Shown: positions 8,309-16,497 of the stretch, piece after piece
Layout of the letters: every line of letters starts with the position of its first letter
Numbering within the stretch: the stretch's first letter is position 1
Program-made: the position numbers and the translations under genes
Notes under the pieces: model-generated
What the model saw: only the letters and a program-made list of their open reading frames with translations
What the model was told of the DNA's origin: nothing
The model's database searches: none
Assembly: GCF_004011805.1 (NCBI RefSeq)
Contig: NZ_ML137198.1
Coordinates: 164,138 to 228,137 of the forward strand
DNA from: Piscinibacter defluvii
Lineage (GTDB): Bacteria > Pseudomonadota > Gammaproteobacteria > Burkholderiales > Burkholderiaceae_C
Direction: 5' to 3'
DNA: 64,000 nucleotides

Positions 8309-8324
8309 ACGAGACTCACAGAAT
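8296..8324 (+). promoter_or_regulatory. candidate sigma70 promoter for the lytic transglycosylase gene
   Basis: TTGACT (8296-8301), a 17-base spacer and CAGAAT (8319-8324): 5/6 and 4/6 matches to consensus with ideal spacing. It implies a leader of about 210 bases before the ATG at 8545; the region 8325-8544 otherwise shows no gene. Confidence 0.5.
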
Positions 8325-8544
8325 CCGGCCCGTCTTCGCTCGAACAAGGGATAACCCGAATCCCGACCTGCGGGGATGGCCGGCAGACGCAACGCTGCCA
8401 GACTCGGTCGAGACGGCCCAGTCCCGACGACGTGTCCCGACGGCAACGCCGCCGGGTGAACAGACGAAGAGTATCGCTGCCAGGCGCAGCAGGCTCCGAT
8501 ACGGAGTCCCACGCTCGGCGCAGCGCCGAAGCAACAGGAGTGAC

Positions 8545-9435
8545 ATGGAGATGCTTCGACGATGGTGGGTAGCGGCAGGCCAATCTGCCGCCGTGTTCGC
8601 GAAGGATGTCGGGCATGGCTTGCTCGAGGTCTGCCACAACACGCTCGCCCTGATCGGACTGCTGCTCGTGGCGGCGGTCGTCTTTGCGCTCGGCAAGCCC
8701 GAGTTGCGTCATGCCGCCGAGGAACGGATGTTCGGCTGGCTGCAGGCCCGCCAGGAGGCGCGTGCCGATCCCGCTGAACTGCTGGCCGCGCAGCTCAGTG
8801 AACCCAGCGCCGTGGCGCGTGCCACGGCGGCCGACCCGCGCGAGCTCACCCGGCAGCAGGCCCTGGTGGCGAACTGGATCTCGCGCCGCTACCGCGTCGC
8901 CCCGGAGCCGATCAGCCGACTCGTCAAGGAGGCCTGGCACGTGGGAGAGCGCGCGGGCATCGACCCGACGCTGATCCTCGCCGTGATGGCGATCGAATCC
9001 AGCTTCAACCCGTTCGCGCAGAGCCCGGTGGGCGCGCAGGGGCTGATGCAGGTGATGACCAAGGTGCACGACGACAAGTACTCGGCCTTCGGCGGCACGC
9101 ACGCCGCCTTCGACCCGGTGACCAACCTGCGCGTCGGCGTGCAGGTGCTCAAGGAGTGCATCCAGCGCGCCGGGGGGCTCGAGGCCGGTCTGCGCTGGTA
9201 CGTCGGCGCCGCCAACCTGGAGGACGACGGCGGTTATGCCGGCAAGGTGCTGGCCGAGCAGAACCACCTGAAGCTGGTGGCCGGCGGTCGCAGCGTGCCG
9301 GTGAACGCCGCGATCGTGGTGGTTGCGGCACCGGCAGCGGCCTCCGCGCCGGCGATGACACCGGTGGCGGACCAGCCGGCCGCGGCGCCGGAGAGCGACA
9401 AGGCCCGGACCGAGCGGGTGGCACTGCTTCGCTGA
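8545..9435 (+). CDS. membrane-anchored lytic transglycosylase (SLT family 1)
   Basis: A 296-residue cell-wall enzyme that cleaves the MurNAc-GlcNAc bond of peptidoglycan with anhydro-ring formation. A hydrophobic segment at residues 33-50 is a single membrane anchor. The transglycosylase domain covers about 105-255, with catalytic Glu151 in AIESSFNPFAQS and the following GAQGLMQVM motif. An Ala/Pro-rich tail ends the protein. The ATG is preceded by ACAGGAGTGAC, a good ribosome site; the frame stays open upstream but lacks one. It diverges from ubiD. Confidence 0.88.
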   Translation: MEMLRRWWVAAGQSAAVFAKDVGHGLLEVCHNTLALIGLLLVAAVVFALGKPELRHAAEERMFGWLQARQEARADPAELLAAQLSEPSAVARATAADPRELTRQQALVANWISRRYRVAPEPISRLVKEAWHVGERAGIDPTLILAVMAIESSFNPFAQSPVGAQGLMQVMTKVHDDKYSAFGGTHAAFDPVTNLRVGVQVLKECIQRAGGLEAGLRWYVGAANLEDDGGYAGKVLAEQNHLKLVAGGRSVPVNAAIVVVAAPAAASAPAMTPVADQPAAAPESDKARTERVALLR

Positions 9436-9449
9436 GCGGGGCGCTCCGC

Positions 9450-9455
9450 TAAAAT
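9450..9455 (+). promoter_or_regulatory. candidate -10 element of the glyA riboswitch transcript
   Basis: TAAAAT stands out in a GC-rich setting and lies six bases before the first conserved bases of the ZTP riboswitch, placing the transcript start at about 9462. No good -35 match is visible. Confidence 0.45.
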
Positions 9456-9461
9456 CCCGCG

Positions 9462-9575
9462 ACCGCGCGACTGGCGATGCGGCCCCGCCCTGGGGCCTGA
9501 GGTGGTGAACCACCGGGGAGCGCGGCCGGCATGGCGCTTCGCCTGCCGAACGAGCCGTTCGCCTGGGCAGCCCTG
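9462..9575 (+). ncRNA. ZTP (pfl motif) riboswitch upstream of glyA
   Basis: The conserved elements of the ZTP/ZMP-sensing pfl RNA occur in order: CGCGACTGGCG at 9465-9475, then a variable stem, then GTGGTGAACCACCGGGGAGC at about 9501-9520, and finally the 3' pseudoknot block CGCCTGGGCA at 9561-9570. The class responds to the purine intermediate ZMP/ZTP, which builds up when 10-formyl-tetrahydrofolate is short, and is common in front of glyA and other folate genes. The distance to the glyA ATG at 9636 leaves about 60 bases for the expression platform. Assignment rests on motif matching by eye. Confidence 0.88.
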
Positions 9576-9635
9576 CGACCGCGCCTTCCGCGCGCGGCCG
9601 GCCCCCGGGGACATCCGCTGACGAGGACTGCCTTC

Positions 9636-10883
9636 ATGTTCGACCGCCACCAATCCACCATTGCCAACGTCGACCCCGAGGTGTGGGCGGCCATCCAGGC
9701 CGAGAACCTGCGCCAGGAAGAGCACATCGAGCTGATCGCGTCGGAGAACTACGCGTCGCCGGCCGTGATGGCCGCGCAGGGCTCCCAGCTCACCAACAAG
9801 TACGCCGAGGGCTACCCCGGCAAGCGCTACTACGGCGGCTGCGAGAACGTCGACGTAATCGAGCAGCTGGCGATCGACCGGCTCAAGCAGCTGTTCGGCG
9901 CCGAGCATGCCAACGTGCAGCCGAACTCCGGCTCGCAGGCCAACCAGGCCGTGTTCTTCGGGCTGCTGCAGCCGGGCGACACCATCATGGGCATGAGCCT
10001 CGCCGAAGGCGGCCACCTGACGCACGGCATGCCGCTGAACATGAGCGGCAAGTGGTTCAAGGTGGTGAGCTACGGGCTGGATGCCAACGAGGTGATCGAC
10101 TACGCGGCGATGGAGCGCCTGGCCCACGAGCACAAGCCGAAGCTGATCATCGCCGGCGCCTCGGCCTACAGCCTGCACATCGACTTCGAGCGCTTCGCGA
10201 AGGTGGCCAGGGACGTCGGGGCCTACTTCATGGTCGACATGGCGCACTACGCCGGCCTGATCGCCGCGGGCGTGTACCCGAACCCGGTGCCCTTCGCCGA
10301 CGCGGTGACCTCCACCACCCACAAGACGCTGCGCGGCCCGCGCGGCGGCCTGATCCTGATGAAGGAGCCTGTCGCCAGGCAGATCAACAGCGCGATCTTC
10401 CCCGGCATCCAGGGCGGCCCGCTGATGCACGTGATCGCCGGCAAGGCGGTGGCCTTCAAGGAGGCGCTGTCGCCCGAGTTCAAGGCCTACCAGCAGCAGG
10501 TGGTGAAGAACGCCGCGGTGCTCGCCCAGACGCTCTCGGAGCGTGGCCTGCGCATCGTCAGCGGGGGCACGCAGAGCCACGTGATGCTCGTGGACCTGCG
10601 TCCGAAGGGCCTGACCGGCAAGGAGGCCGAGGCCATCCTCGGCCGCGCCCACATGACGGCCAACAAGAACGGCATTCCGAACGACCCGCAGAAGCCGATG
10701 GTCACCAGCGGCATCCGCCTGGGCACGCCGGCCATGACCACGCGCGGCTTCAGGGAAGAGCAGGCGCGCCAGACGGCGCAGCTGATCGCCGACGTGCTCG
10801 ACAAGCCGCACGACGAGGCGAACATCGCCGCGGTGCGGGCCAAGGTCGCGGCGCTGACGCGCGACTTCCCGGTGTACCGGTGA
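9636..10883 (+). CDS. glyA: serine hydroxymethyltransferase
   Basis: A 415-residue PLP enzyme that interconverts serine and glycine with transfer of the C1 unit to tetrahydrofolate. The PLP lysine is Lys230 in [14 protein letters not shown]. The N-terminal [14 protein letters not shown] and YPGKRYYGG motifs and the C-terminal TRGF segment are all typical. Length matches the family. It is controlled by the ZTP riboswitch immediately upstream and followed by nrdR, a frequent Burkholderiales order. It links the folate C1 pool with the H4MPT genes at the start of the window. Confidence 0.98.
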   Translation: MFDRHQSTIANVDPEVWAAIQAENLRQEEHIELIASENYASPAVMAAQGSQLTNKYAEGYPGKRYYGGCENVDVIEQLAIDRLKQLFGAEHANVQPNSGSQANQAVFFGLLQPGDTIMGMSLAEGGHLTHGMPLNMSGKWFKVVSYGLDANEVIDYAAMERLAHEHKPKLIIAGASAYSLHIDFERFAKVARDVGAYFMVDMAHYAGLIAAGVYPNPVPFADAVTSTTHKTLRGPRGGLILMKEPVARQINSAIFPGIQGGPLMHVIAGKAVAFKEALSPEFKAYQQQVVKNAAVLAQTLSERGLRIVSGGTQSHVMLVDLRPKGLTGKEAEAILGRAHMTANKNGIPNDPQKPMVTSGIRLGTPAMTTRGFREEQARQTAQLIADVLDKPHDEANIAAVRAKVAALTRDFPVYR

Positions 10884-10896
10884 CCGACATGGGGGC

Positions 10897-10920
10897 GGGG
10901 TCGCGCGCGCGACCCCTTCT
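10897..10920 (+). terminator. hairpin between glyA and nrdR
   Basis: A perfect 20-base palindrome (GGGGTCGCGC / GCGCGACCCC) directly followed by TTCT, lying in the 42-base gap. It may act as a partial terminator, so that nrdR receives only part of the glyA transcription. Confidence 0.55.
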
Positions 10921-10925
10921 CGGCG

Positions 10926-11369
10926 ATGCGCTGCCCGTTCTGTAGCCACGAAGACACCCAGGTCGTCGAGACGCGCGAGTCCGACGAGGGCGACGTGGTG
11001 CGCCGGCGGCGGCGCTGCCAGCACTGCGACAAGCGCTTCACCACCTACGAGCGCGCCGAGATCGCCCTGCCCTCGGTGGTCAAGAAGGACGGCACGCGCG
11101 AGGAGTTCGACCTCGCCAAGCTGCGCGGCTCGATGACCCTGGCGCTGCGCAAGCGGCCGGTGAGCGTCGAGCAGATCGACGCCGCGGTCGAGCGCATCCA
11201 GGACAAGCTGCTGAACAGCGGCGCCAAGGAAGTGCCCTCCACCCGCCTGGGCGAACTGGTGATGCGCGAACTCAAGCGCATCGACAAGGTGGCCTACGTG
11301 CGCTTCGCCTCGGTCTACCGCAGCTTCGAGGACGTGGACGAGTTCCGGCAGCTGATCCGCGACATTTGA
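10926..11369 (+). CDS. nrdR: transcriptional repressor NrdR
   Basis: A 147-residue repressor of ribonucleotide reductase genes that senses ATP/dATP. The N-terminal zinc ribbon has CPFC near residue 3 and CQHC near 31 with the Arg-rich linker RRRRRC. An ATP-cone domain spans about residues 49-139 ([16 protein letters not shown] onward). Length is normal (about 150). It starts 42 bases after glyA with a GC-rich hairpin in between and ends before a strong terminator hairpin. NrdR boxes would be expected in front of nrd genes, which are not in this window. Confidence 0.97.
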   Translation: MRCPFCSHEDTQVVETRESDEGDVVRRRRRCQHCDKRFTTYERAEIALPSVVKKDGTREEFDLAKLRGSMTLALRKRPVSVEQIDAAVERIQDKLLNSGAKEVPSTRLGELVMRELKRIDKVAYVRFASVYRSFEDVDEFRQLIRDI

Positions 11370-11379
11370 GGCGGATGAA

Positions 11380-11405
11380 GCCTTCAGTCCCTGCGGACTG
11401 AAGGC
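11380..11405 (+). terminator. terminator-like hairpin after nrdR
   Basis: An 11-base perfect stem (GCCTTCAGTCC / GGACTGAAGGC) with a four-base loop begins 10 bases after the nrdR stop. There is no T-tract, but position and stability fit the end of the glyA-nrdR unit. The rest of the gap to 11549 shows nothing beyond the ribosome site of the next gene. Confidence 0.65.
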
Positions 11406-11549
11406 GCCCCGGCCTGGGCCCATACCCCCGCCCGGGGGACCCTTCGCCGGGGGCCCCGCGACGAGGACGCCCCGTTCGCCCTCCCGCGGGACGCGCCGTG
11501 CGGCGCCGATTCCTAGAGTCCGTGCATCGATTCCACCCGGAGGATGCAC

Positions 11550-12092
11550 ATGACCCGCCAGCACGCCCACAGGCACGCCCGCCAGCACGGCCTGAGCCTG
11601 GTCGAGACGACCGTGACGCTCGGCCTCGCCGCCGTGGTCGCCGGCCTCGCCGCACCCAACCTGAACACCGTGCTCGAGCTGCGCCGGCTCGACGGCGCGG
11701 CCACGCAGCTCGCCGGCGACCTGCAGTTCGCCCGCGGCGAGGCGCTGGCGCGCAACCGGCCGGTGCGGCTGAGCCTCGATGCCGCGCAAGCCTGCTACCT
11801 GGTGCACACCGGCGCCGCAGCGGACTGTCGCTGCGCCGGCGACGGCTCGGCCACCTGCAGCGGCGGCGCGCAGGCGATCCGCAGCGTCGCCTGGGGCGCG
11901 GGCGAGCGCATCGGCCTGCAGGCGAGCAGCGGCTCGCTGCTGTTCGACCCGCGTCACGGCACCGCCACGCCGAGCGCCACGCTGCGCGTGGTCGCGGCCG
12001 ACGGCCGCGCGATCCACCACGTGGTCAACGTGATGGGCCGTCTGCGCAGCTGCTCGCCGCTGGCTGCCGTGCCCGGTTACCGCGCCTGCTGA
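11550..12092 (+). CDS. fimT: GspH/FimT family type IV pseudopilin
   Basis: A 180-residue minor pilin. The prepilin peptidase site is G14|LSLVE with Glu at +5, followed by the hydrophobic helix ETTVTLGLAAVVAGLAAP. The C-terminal half has the pattern of a GspH/FimT domain (LAGDLQFARGEALARN, then Cys pairs and VNVMGRLRSC). The ATG at 11550 is placed six bases after GGAGG; an ATG two codons earlier overlaps that site and is less likely. First gene of a minor-pilin operon that primes type IV pilus assembly. Confidence 0.85.
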   Translation: MTRQHAHRHARQHGLSLVETTVTLGLAAVVAGLAAPNLNTVLELRRLDGAATQLAGDLQFARGEALARNRPVRLSLDAAQACYLVHTGAAADCRCAGDGSATCSGGAQAIRSVAWGAGERIGLQASSGSLLFDPRHGTATPSATLRVVAADGRAIHHVVNVMGRLRSCSPLAAVPGYRAC

Positions 12093-12106
12093 CGAAGGAG
12101 CCCGCC

Positions 12107-12547
12107 ATGCACCACCGTCGTCGTCAGACCGGCTTCACCTTCGTCGAACTGCTCGCCGCGATGTCGGTGGCGGGCGTGCTCTCGGGCCTGGCCTGGCCCA
12201 CCTTCCAGGGCGCACTGCAGAAGTCGCGCCGTGCCGACGCGCTGGTGGCGCTCACCCAGGCCCAGGCCGCGCAGGAGCGCTGGCGCTTCAACCAGCGCAG
12301 CTACGGCAGCCTGGCACAGATCGGCGTCTCACCCACCACGACAGGCGGCCATTACGCGCTCGCGGTGACGCAGGCCGATGCCGACCGCTACGTGGTGCAG
12401 GCCCGCGCCATCGGTTCCCAGGCCGGCGACCGGGCCTGCCGCCTGCTGCGCCTGACGGTCGATGGGGCGATGACCACTCGCAGTTCCGGCCCGGACGACG
12501 CGAGCCTCAACGACGCCGCGGCCAACCGCCGCTGCTGGGGCCTGTGA
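12107..12547 (+). CDS. type IV pilin-like protein (PilE-type minor pilin)
   Basis: A 146-residue prepilin with the cleavage site G9|FTFVE, followed by LLAAMSVAGVLSGLAWPTF. The C-terminal domain resembles minor pilins of the PilE/ComP type (YGSLAQIGVSPTTTGGHYAL, Cys near 107 and 144 for a disulfide loop). The ribosome site GAAGGAG precedes the ATG. It lies between fimT and pilW and ends with a TGATG overlap into pilW. Its short length and operon position favour a minor rather than the major pilin. Confidence 0.82.
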   Translation: MHHRRRQTGFTFVELLAAMSVAGVLSGLAWPTFQGALQKSRRADALVALTQAQAAQERWRFNQRSYGSLAQIGVSPTTTGGHYALAVTQADADRYVVQARAIGSQAGDRACRLLRLTVDGAMTTRSSGPDDASLNDAAANRRCWGL

Positions 12548-13215
12548 TGGACCGCCCTGCACGGGGACTGTCCCTGGTGGAACTGCTGGTCGGGCTGGCA
12601 GTGGGCATGCTGGTGGTCGCCGCGGCGATCACGCTGCTGTCGGCACAGACGCGCGAGCAGCGCAGCGCCGGTGCCGAGCTGCGGCTGATGCAGGAACTGC
12701 GCGCCACCGCCGACCTGGTGGCTCGCGACCTGCGGCGCGCCGGCCACTGGGGCGATCCGGCACCGGCCTTGTGGGCCTGGTCGGCTTCCGCGCCGATGGG
12801 CAATCCGTACGCGGCCCTGGCGCCACTGGCGGCGGCTTCGGCGGGAGCGAGTTACGCCTACTCGCGCGATGCCGTCGAGAACCACCGGCTCGACGCCAAC
12901 GAGCAGTTCGGCCTGCGCCTGCGCAACGGCGTGCTCGAGCTGCAGCTGGGCAGCGCCGGATGGCAGGCGCTCAGCGACCCGGCGTCGATCACGGTCACCT
13001 CCTTCGAGCTTCGGCCACGGCTGCAGGAAGTCTCGTTGCTCGGGCACTGCCCGAACCCCTGCCCGCCGGGCGCGACCTGCGACGTGCGCCTGCAGTCGCG
13101 CAGCCTGGCGATCCGCCTGAGCGCGCGTGCGGTGGCCGACCCGTCGGTGCAGCGCCAGCTCGAGGCCGAGGTGCGGCTGCGCAACCCGGCACCGATCGGT
13201 GCCTGTCCGGCCTGA
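12547..13215 (+). CDS. pilW: type IV pilus assembly protein PilW
   Basis: A 222-residue minor pilin with processing site G7|LSLVE and hydrophobic helix LLVGLAVGMLVVAAAITLL. The rest matches PilW proteins in pattern: RDLRRAGHWGDP near residue 60 and four clustered Cys residues (CPNPCPPGATC). The ATG overlaps the previous stop (TGATG); a GTG one codon earlier is possible. The product belongs with PilX and PilV to the complex that starts pilus polymerisation at the inner membrane. Confidence 0.85.
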   Translation: MDRPARGLSLVELLVGLAVGMLVVAAAITLLSAQTREQRSAGAELRLMQELRATADLVARDLRRAGHWGDPAPALWAWSASAPMGNPYAALAPLAAASAGASYAYSRDAVENHRLDANEQFGLRLRNGVLELQLGSAGWQALSDPASITVTSFELRPRLQEVSLLGHCPNPCPPGATCDVRLQSRSLAIRLSARAVADPSVQRQLEAEVRLRNPAPIGACPA

Positions 13216-13233
13216 TGCCGAGGAGAAGCATCC

Positions 13234-14226
13234 ATGCCACACCGACACCAACGTGGAGCAAGCACCGTGATCGTCACGCTGCTGCTGCTCGTCGCCACCC
13301 TGCTCGGCCTGCTCGTGGCCAACCGGCAGCTGCTGCTCGAGCTGCGCCTGTCGGCCAACCAGGTGCGCGGCGCCGAGGCCTTCGAGGCCGCCGAGGCGGG
13401 CCTCGAGTGGGGCACCGCACTGTTGAACTCGCCGCAGCCGATCGGCGACGACTGCCGCGCCGGCGGCACGCAGGACTTCCGTCGCCGCCACCTGGCGATC
13501 GACGACGGTGGCCGCATCGTGCCCGCCCCGCTGGCCTCGCACTGCACGCTCGACGGCATCGCGTGGACCTGCCGCTGCGCCGACGCCGCCGCGCCGCCCG
13601 CCGCAGCATCGGCACCCTCGTTCACGCTGGCCCTGGTCGACATCGGCCGTCCCGGCCTCGTGCGGCTGGTGGCCGACGGCGCCGGGCCCCCCGATGCCGT
13701 CGCACGCCAGGAGGTGCTGCTCGCGCTGCAGCCGGTGCTGGCCCAGGCACCCGCCGCCGCGCTGACGCTGAAGGACGCCGGCGTGCCGACCGAGGCCTTC
13801 TTCGCGCGCCACTTCGGCATGGCCCGCGCGACCTGGCTGTCCCAGCCGGTGGTGCAGCGCCTGGCCTGCAGCGGCGACTGCGGCGCGGCCGTGGCCGCGG
13901 CATGCGCGCGCGGCCCGCTGATCGCCGTGGAGGGCGACCTGCTGCTGCGCGGGCCGCTGACGCTCGGCTCGATCGAGCGGCCGCTGCTGCTGGTCGTCAG
14001 CGGCCGGCTGCGCCTCGAGGGCGCGGTCGGCTTCACCGGCCTGGCGCAGGCTGCGGCGATCGACTGGGTCGGTCCCACGGGCTCCTGGCGTGGCGCCCTG
14101 CTCGTCGAGGGCAGCGCCGCCGGCAGCGGGCCCTTCGATCTGGCCCACGACCCGGCCGTGCTGCAGCGCCTGCGCAATGGCCAGGGCAGCTTCGTGCGGG
14201 TGCCGGGCAGCTGGCGCGACTTCTGA
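13234..14226 (+). CDS. pilX: PilX-like type IV pilus assembly protein
   Basis: A 330-residue protein with a short basic leader, MPHRHQRG, a class III-like hydrophobic helix (STVIVTLLLLVATLLGLLVAN) and a large mainly beta C-terminal region. Position between pilW and pilV and the FEAAEAGLEWG motif after the helix are typical of PilX. It lacks the Glu at +5 of the mature pilin, as many PilX proteins do. It is longer than the usual 170-200 residues, so the extra C-terminal region is lineage-specific. Confidence 0.78.
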   Translation: MPHRHQRGASTVIVTLLLLVATLLGLLVANRQLLLELRLSANQVRGAEAFEAAEAGLEWGTALLNSPQPIGDDCRAGGTQDFRRRHLAIDDGGRIVPAPLASHCTLDGIAWTCRCADAAAPPAAASAPSFTLALVDIGRPGLVRLVADGAGPPDAVARQEVLLALQPVLAQAPAAALTLKDAGVPTEAFFARHFGMARATWLSQPVVQRLACSGDCGAAVAAACARGPLIAVEGDLLLRGPLTLGSIERPLLLVVSGRLRLEGAVGFTGLAQAAAIDWVGPTGSWRGALLVEGSAAGSGPFDLAHDPAVLQRLRNGQGSFVRVPGSWRDF

Positions 14227-14237
14227 AGGAGCCAACC

Positions 14238-14651
14238 ATGACCCGGATCCCACGCCAACGCGGCCTCGGCCTGGTCGACGCCCTGCTCGGCCTGCTGGTG
14301 CTCACGCTCGGCCTGCTGGCCGTGCTGCGCCTGCAGCCCGAGCTGCGCCGGCACGCCGAGCTGGCCCGCCAGCGCAGCGAGGCGGTGCGGCTGGCGCAGG
14401 CGGAGATCGAGTCGCTGCGGGCCGCCCCGGGTGTGCCGGCAGCCGACGAGCGCCTGGTCGACCCGGCCCCGGCGAGCACGCGCTACCGGCTGGTGCGCAG
14501 CGTCGACGCAGCCGCCTGGCCGGGCGCCGTGGCCCTCAGCGTCAGCGTCCAGTGGAATGCACCCGACGGTGCACCTCAGCAGCTCACGCTCGCCACCCTG
14601 CTCGCGACCCTCGACCCGGCGCTGCCCGGCATCGCCGTGCTGCCGCGCTGA
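14238..14651 (+). CDS. pilV: PilV-like type IV pilus minor pilin
   Basis: A 137-residue minor pilin with leader MTRIPRQRG and mature start LGLVD, then a hydrophobic helix ALLGLLVLTLGLLAVLRLQ. The residue at +5 is Asp instead of the usual Glu. A good ribosome site (GAAGGAGCCAACC) precedes the ATG. Last gene of the five-gene pilin operon; a pilY1 gene, usually present in such sets, does not follow. Confidence 0.8.
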   Translation: MTRIPRQRGLGLVDALLGLLVLTLGLLAVLRLQPELRRHAELARQRSEAVRLAQAEIESLRAAPGVPAADERLVDPAPASTRYRLVRSVDAAAWPGAVALSVSVQWNAPDGAPQQLTLATLLATLDPALPGIAVLPR

Positions 14652-14657
14652 TTCGCG

Positions 14658-14663
14658 CAGAAT
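14658..14663 (+). promoter_or_regulatory. candidate -10 element of ribD
   Basis: CAGAAT ends seven bases before the ATG at 14671 and no ribosome site is visible, which would give a leaderless ribD mRNA. This spacing also favours 14671 over the ATG at 14662. Confidence 0.35.
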
Positions 14664-14670
14664 GGACCGG

Positions 14671-15789
14671 ATGACCGACGCCGCTGCCGCACCGTCCGAC
14701 CCGATGCTCGAGGCCCTCGCGCTGGCGCGCCAGGGCGTCGGCCTTACCGAACCGAATCCGCGCGTGGGCTGCGTCATCACCGCAGCGGATGGCCGCGTGC
14801 TCGGCCGCGGCCACACCCAGCAGGCCGGTGGACCGCATGCCGAGGTGATGGCGCTGCGCGACGCGGCGGCGCGCGGCGAGTCGGTCGAGGGCGCGACGGT
14901 GTACGTGACGCTCGAGCCCTGCGCCCACCACGGCCGCACGCCGCCATGCTGCGATGCGCTGATCCGGGCGCGTGTGGGCAAGGTCGTGATGGCGCTGGAA
15001 GACCCGTTCCCGCAGGTCGCCGGCCAGGGCGCGGCGCGGCTGCGCGCTGCCGGCATCGAGGTGATCGAAGGGCCGCAGGCCGAGGCGGCGCGCGAGCTGA
15101 ACATCGGCTTCTTCTCGCGCGTCGTGCGCGGCCGGCCGTGGGTGCGCATGAAGTGCGCCGTCTCGCTGGACGGCCGCAGCGCGCTGCCCAACGGCGTGAG
15201 CCAGTGGATCACCGGAGCGGCCGCGCGCACGGATGGCCACGCCTGGCGCAAACGCGCCGGCGCGGTGCTGACCGGCGTGGGGACCGTGCTCGACGACGAC
15301 CCGCGCCTGGACGTGCGGCTGGTCGAGACGGCGCGCCAGCCGCTGCGCGTGGTGGTCGATTCGCGCCTCGAGACGCCGCCCTCGGCCCGCCTGCTCGAGC
15401 CGCCCGGCCAGGTGCTGCTGTATGCCGCGCAGGCCCACGCCGAGCGCGAGGCGGCGCTGAGCGCACGCGGCGCCGAGATCGCCTTCGCGCCCGGGCCGGC
15501 CGGCAAGGTCGACCTTCCCGCGATGCTGGCCGACCTGGCGCGCCGCGGCGTCAACGAGCTGCACCTCGAGGCCGGCCACAAGCTGAACGGCTCGTTCGTC
15601 CGCGAGGGCCTGGTCGACGAGTTCCTGGTCTACATGGCCCCTCGCCTGCTCGGCCTGGGGCGCGAGCTGGCCGCGTTCGGCCCGCTGGAGCGGCTCGAGC
15701 AGTCGCTCGACCTGCGCTGGGTCGACGTGCAGCCGGTCGGCGAGGACCTGCGCCTGATCGCCCGGCCGCCCGGCCGCGAACGCTTCTGA
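14671..15789 (+). CDS. ribD: bifunctional diaminohydroxyphosphoribosylaminopyrimidine deaminase / 5-amino-6-(5-phosphoribosylamino)uracil reductase
   Basis: A 372-residue riboflavin enzyme catalysing deamination then NADPH-dependent reduction of the pyrimidine intermediate. The N-terminal deaminase domain has the zinc motifs HAEV near residue 54 and EPCAHHGRTPPC near 80. The C-terminal reductase domain begins around 150 (RPWVRMKCAVSLDGRSALP) and includes TGVGTVLDDDPRLDVR. Length is normal. It starts the rib gene run and lies 19 bases after pilV. Confidence 0.96.
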   Translation: MTDAAAAPSDPMLEALALARQGVGLTEPNPRVGCVITAADGRVLGRGHTQQAGGPHAEVMALRDAAARGESVEGATVYVTLEPCAHHGRTPPCCDALIRARVGKVVMALEDPFPQVAGQGAARLRAAGIEVIEGPQAEAARELNIGFFSRVVRGRPWVRMKCAVSLDGRSALPNGVSQWITGAAARTDGHAWRKRAGAVLTGVGTVLDDDPRLDVRLVETARQPLRVVVDSRLETPPSARLLEPPGQVLLYAAQAHAEREAALSARGAEIAFAPGPAGKVDLPAMLADLARRGVNELHLEAGHKLNGSFVREGLVDEFLVYMAPRLLGLGRELAAFGPLERLEQSLDLRWVDVQPVGEDLRLIARPPGRERF

Positions 15790-15845
15790 GCCCCGCCGCC
15801 GCGTGACCTGACACCTGCGCGACGACGCCGGCGCGGCGCGCCTGC

Positions 15846-15851
15846 GACAAT
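15846..15851 (+). promoter_or_regulatory. candidate -10 element of ribE
   Basis: GACAAT lies six bases before the ribE ATG at 15858 in the 68-base gap after ribD, with no ribosome site between. It may mark a leaderless start. Confidence 0.35.
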
Positions 15852-15857
15852 CGGCGC

Positions 15858-16487
15858 ATGTTCACAGGCATCATCACCGGCGTGGGCCGCATCGAGCAGG
15901 TGCGACCCCTGGGCACCGACGCGACCCACGGCAAGCGGCTCGCCATCCAGGCCCCGGCGGGCTACCTGCACGACGTCGTGCTGGGCGACAGCATCGCGAT
16001 CAACGGCGCCTGCATGACCGTCACCACGCTGGACCGCGACAGTGACCGTTTCGGCATCGACATCTCGGCCGAGAGCCTGGCGCGCACCGCGGGCCTGGCC
16101 GAACCCGGGCCGGTCAACCTCGAGAAGGCGCTGCGCGCCAACGACCGGCTCGGCGGCCATCTGGTCAGCGGGCATGTCGACGGCATCGGCACCGTGGTGC
16201 ACTTCGAGCCGATCGGCGAATCGTGGGAGCTGCGCATCAGCGCCCCGCCGGCGCTGGCGCGCTTCCTGGCCTACAAGGGTTCGATCACCGTCAACGGCGT
16301 GAGCCTGACCGTCAACCGGGTCACCGACCTCGAACGCGCCTGCGAGTTCAGCATCAACCTGATCCCGCACACCGTGCAGAACACCACGCTCGGCACGCTG
16401 CGCGCCGGCCAGGCCGTCAACCTCGAGATCGACCTGATCGCACGCTACGTCGAACGCATGCTCGGCGGCTCGCTGCCGCGGCCCTGA
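15858..16487 (+). CDS. ribE: riboflavin synthase alpha subunit
   Basis: A 209-residue enzyme that dismutates two molecules of dimethylribityllumazine into riboflavin. It shows the two tandem lumazine-binding domains: MFTGIITGVGRIEQV with IAINGACMTVT in the first, and LGGHLVSGHVDGIGTV with ITVNGVSLTVN in the second. The C-terminal helix IDLIARYVERMLG is the trimerisation segment. Length matches the family. It lies between ribD and ribBX and its stop overlaps the GATAAT element before ribBX. Confidence 0.97.
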   Translation: MFTGIITGVGRIEQVRPLGTDATHGKRLAIQAPAGYLHDVVLGDSIAINGACMTVTTLDRDSDRFGIDISAESLARTAGLAEPGPVNLEKALRANDRLGGHLVSGHVDGIGTVVHFEPIGESWELRISAPPALARFLAYKGSITVNGVSLTVNRVTDLERACEFSINLIPHTVQNTTLGTLRAGQAVNLEIDLIARYVERMLGGSLPRP

Positions 16488-16491
16488 TAAT
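16486..16491 (+). promoter_or_regulatory. candidate -10 element of ribBX
   Basis: GATAAT lies exactly six bases before the ATG at 16498, the same spacing seen at ybgC. It partly overlaps the ribE stop. No ribosome site is present. Confidence 0.35.
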
Positions 16492-16497
16492 CCCGCC

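Noticed and set aside
9234..12020. 928-residue reverse-strand open frame across glyA and nrdR
   Set aside because: It is antisense to two fully recognised genes and has a composition typical of shadow frames (Arg/Ala/His-rich).
14641..14671. FMN riboswitch before the rib genes
   Set aside because: The gap to pilV is only 19 bases and no RFN-type conserved sequence is visible before ribD, ribE or ribBX.
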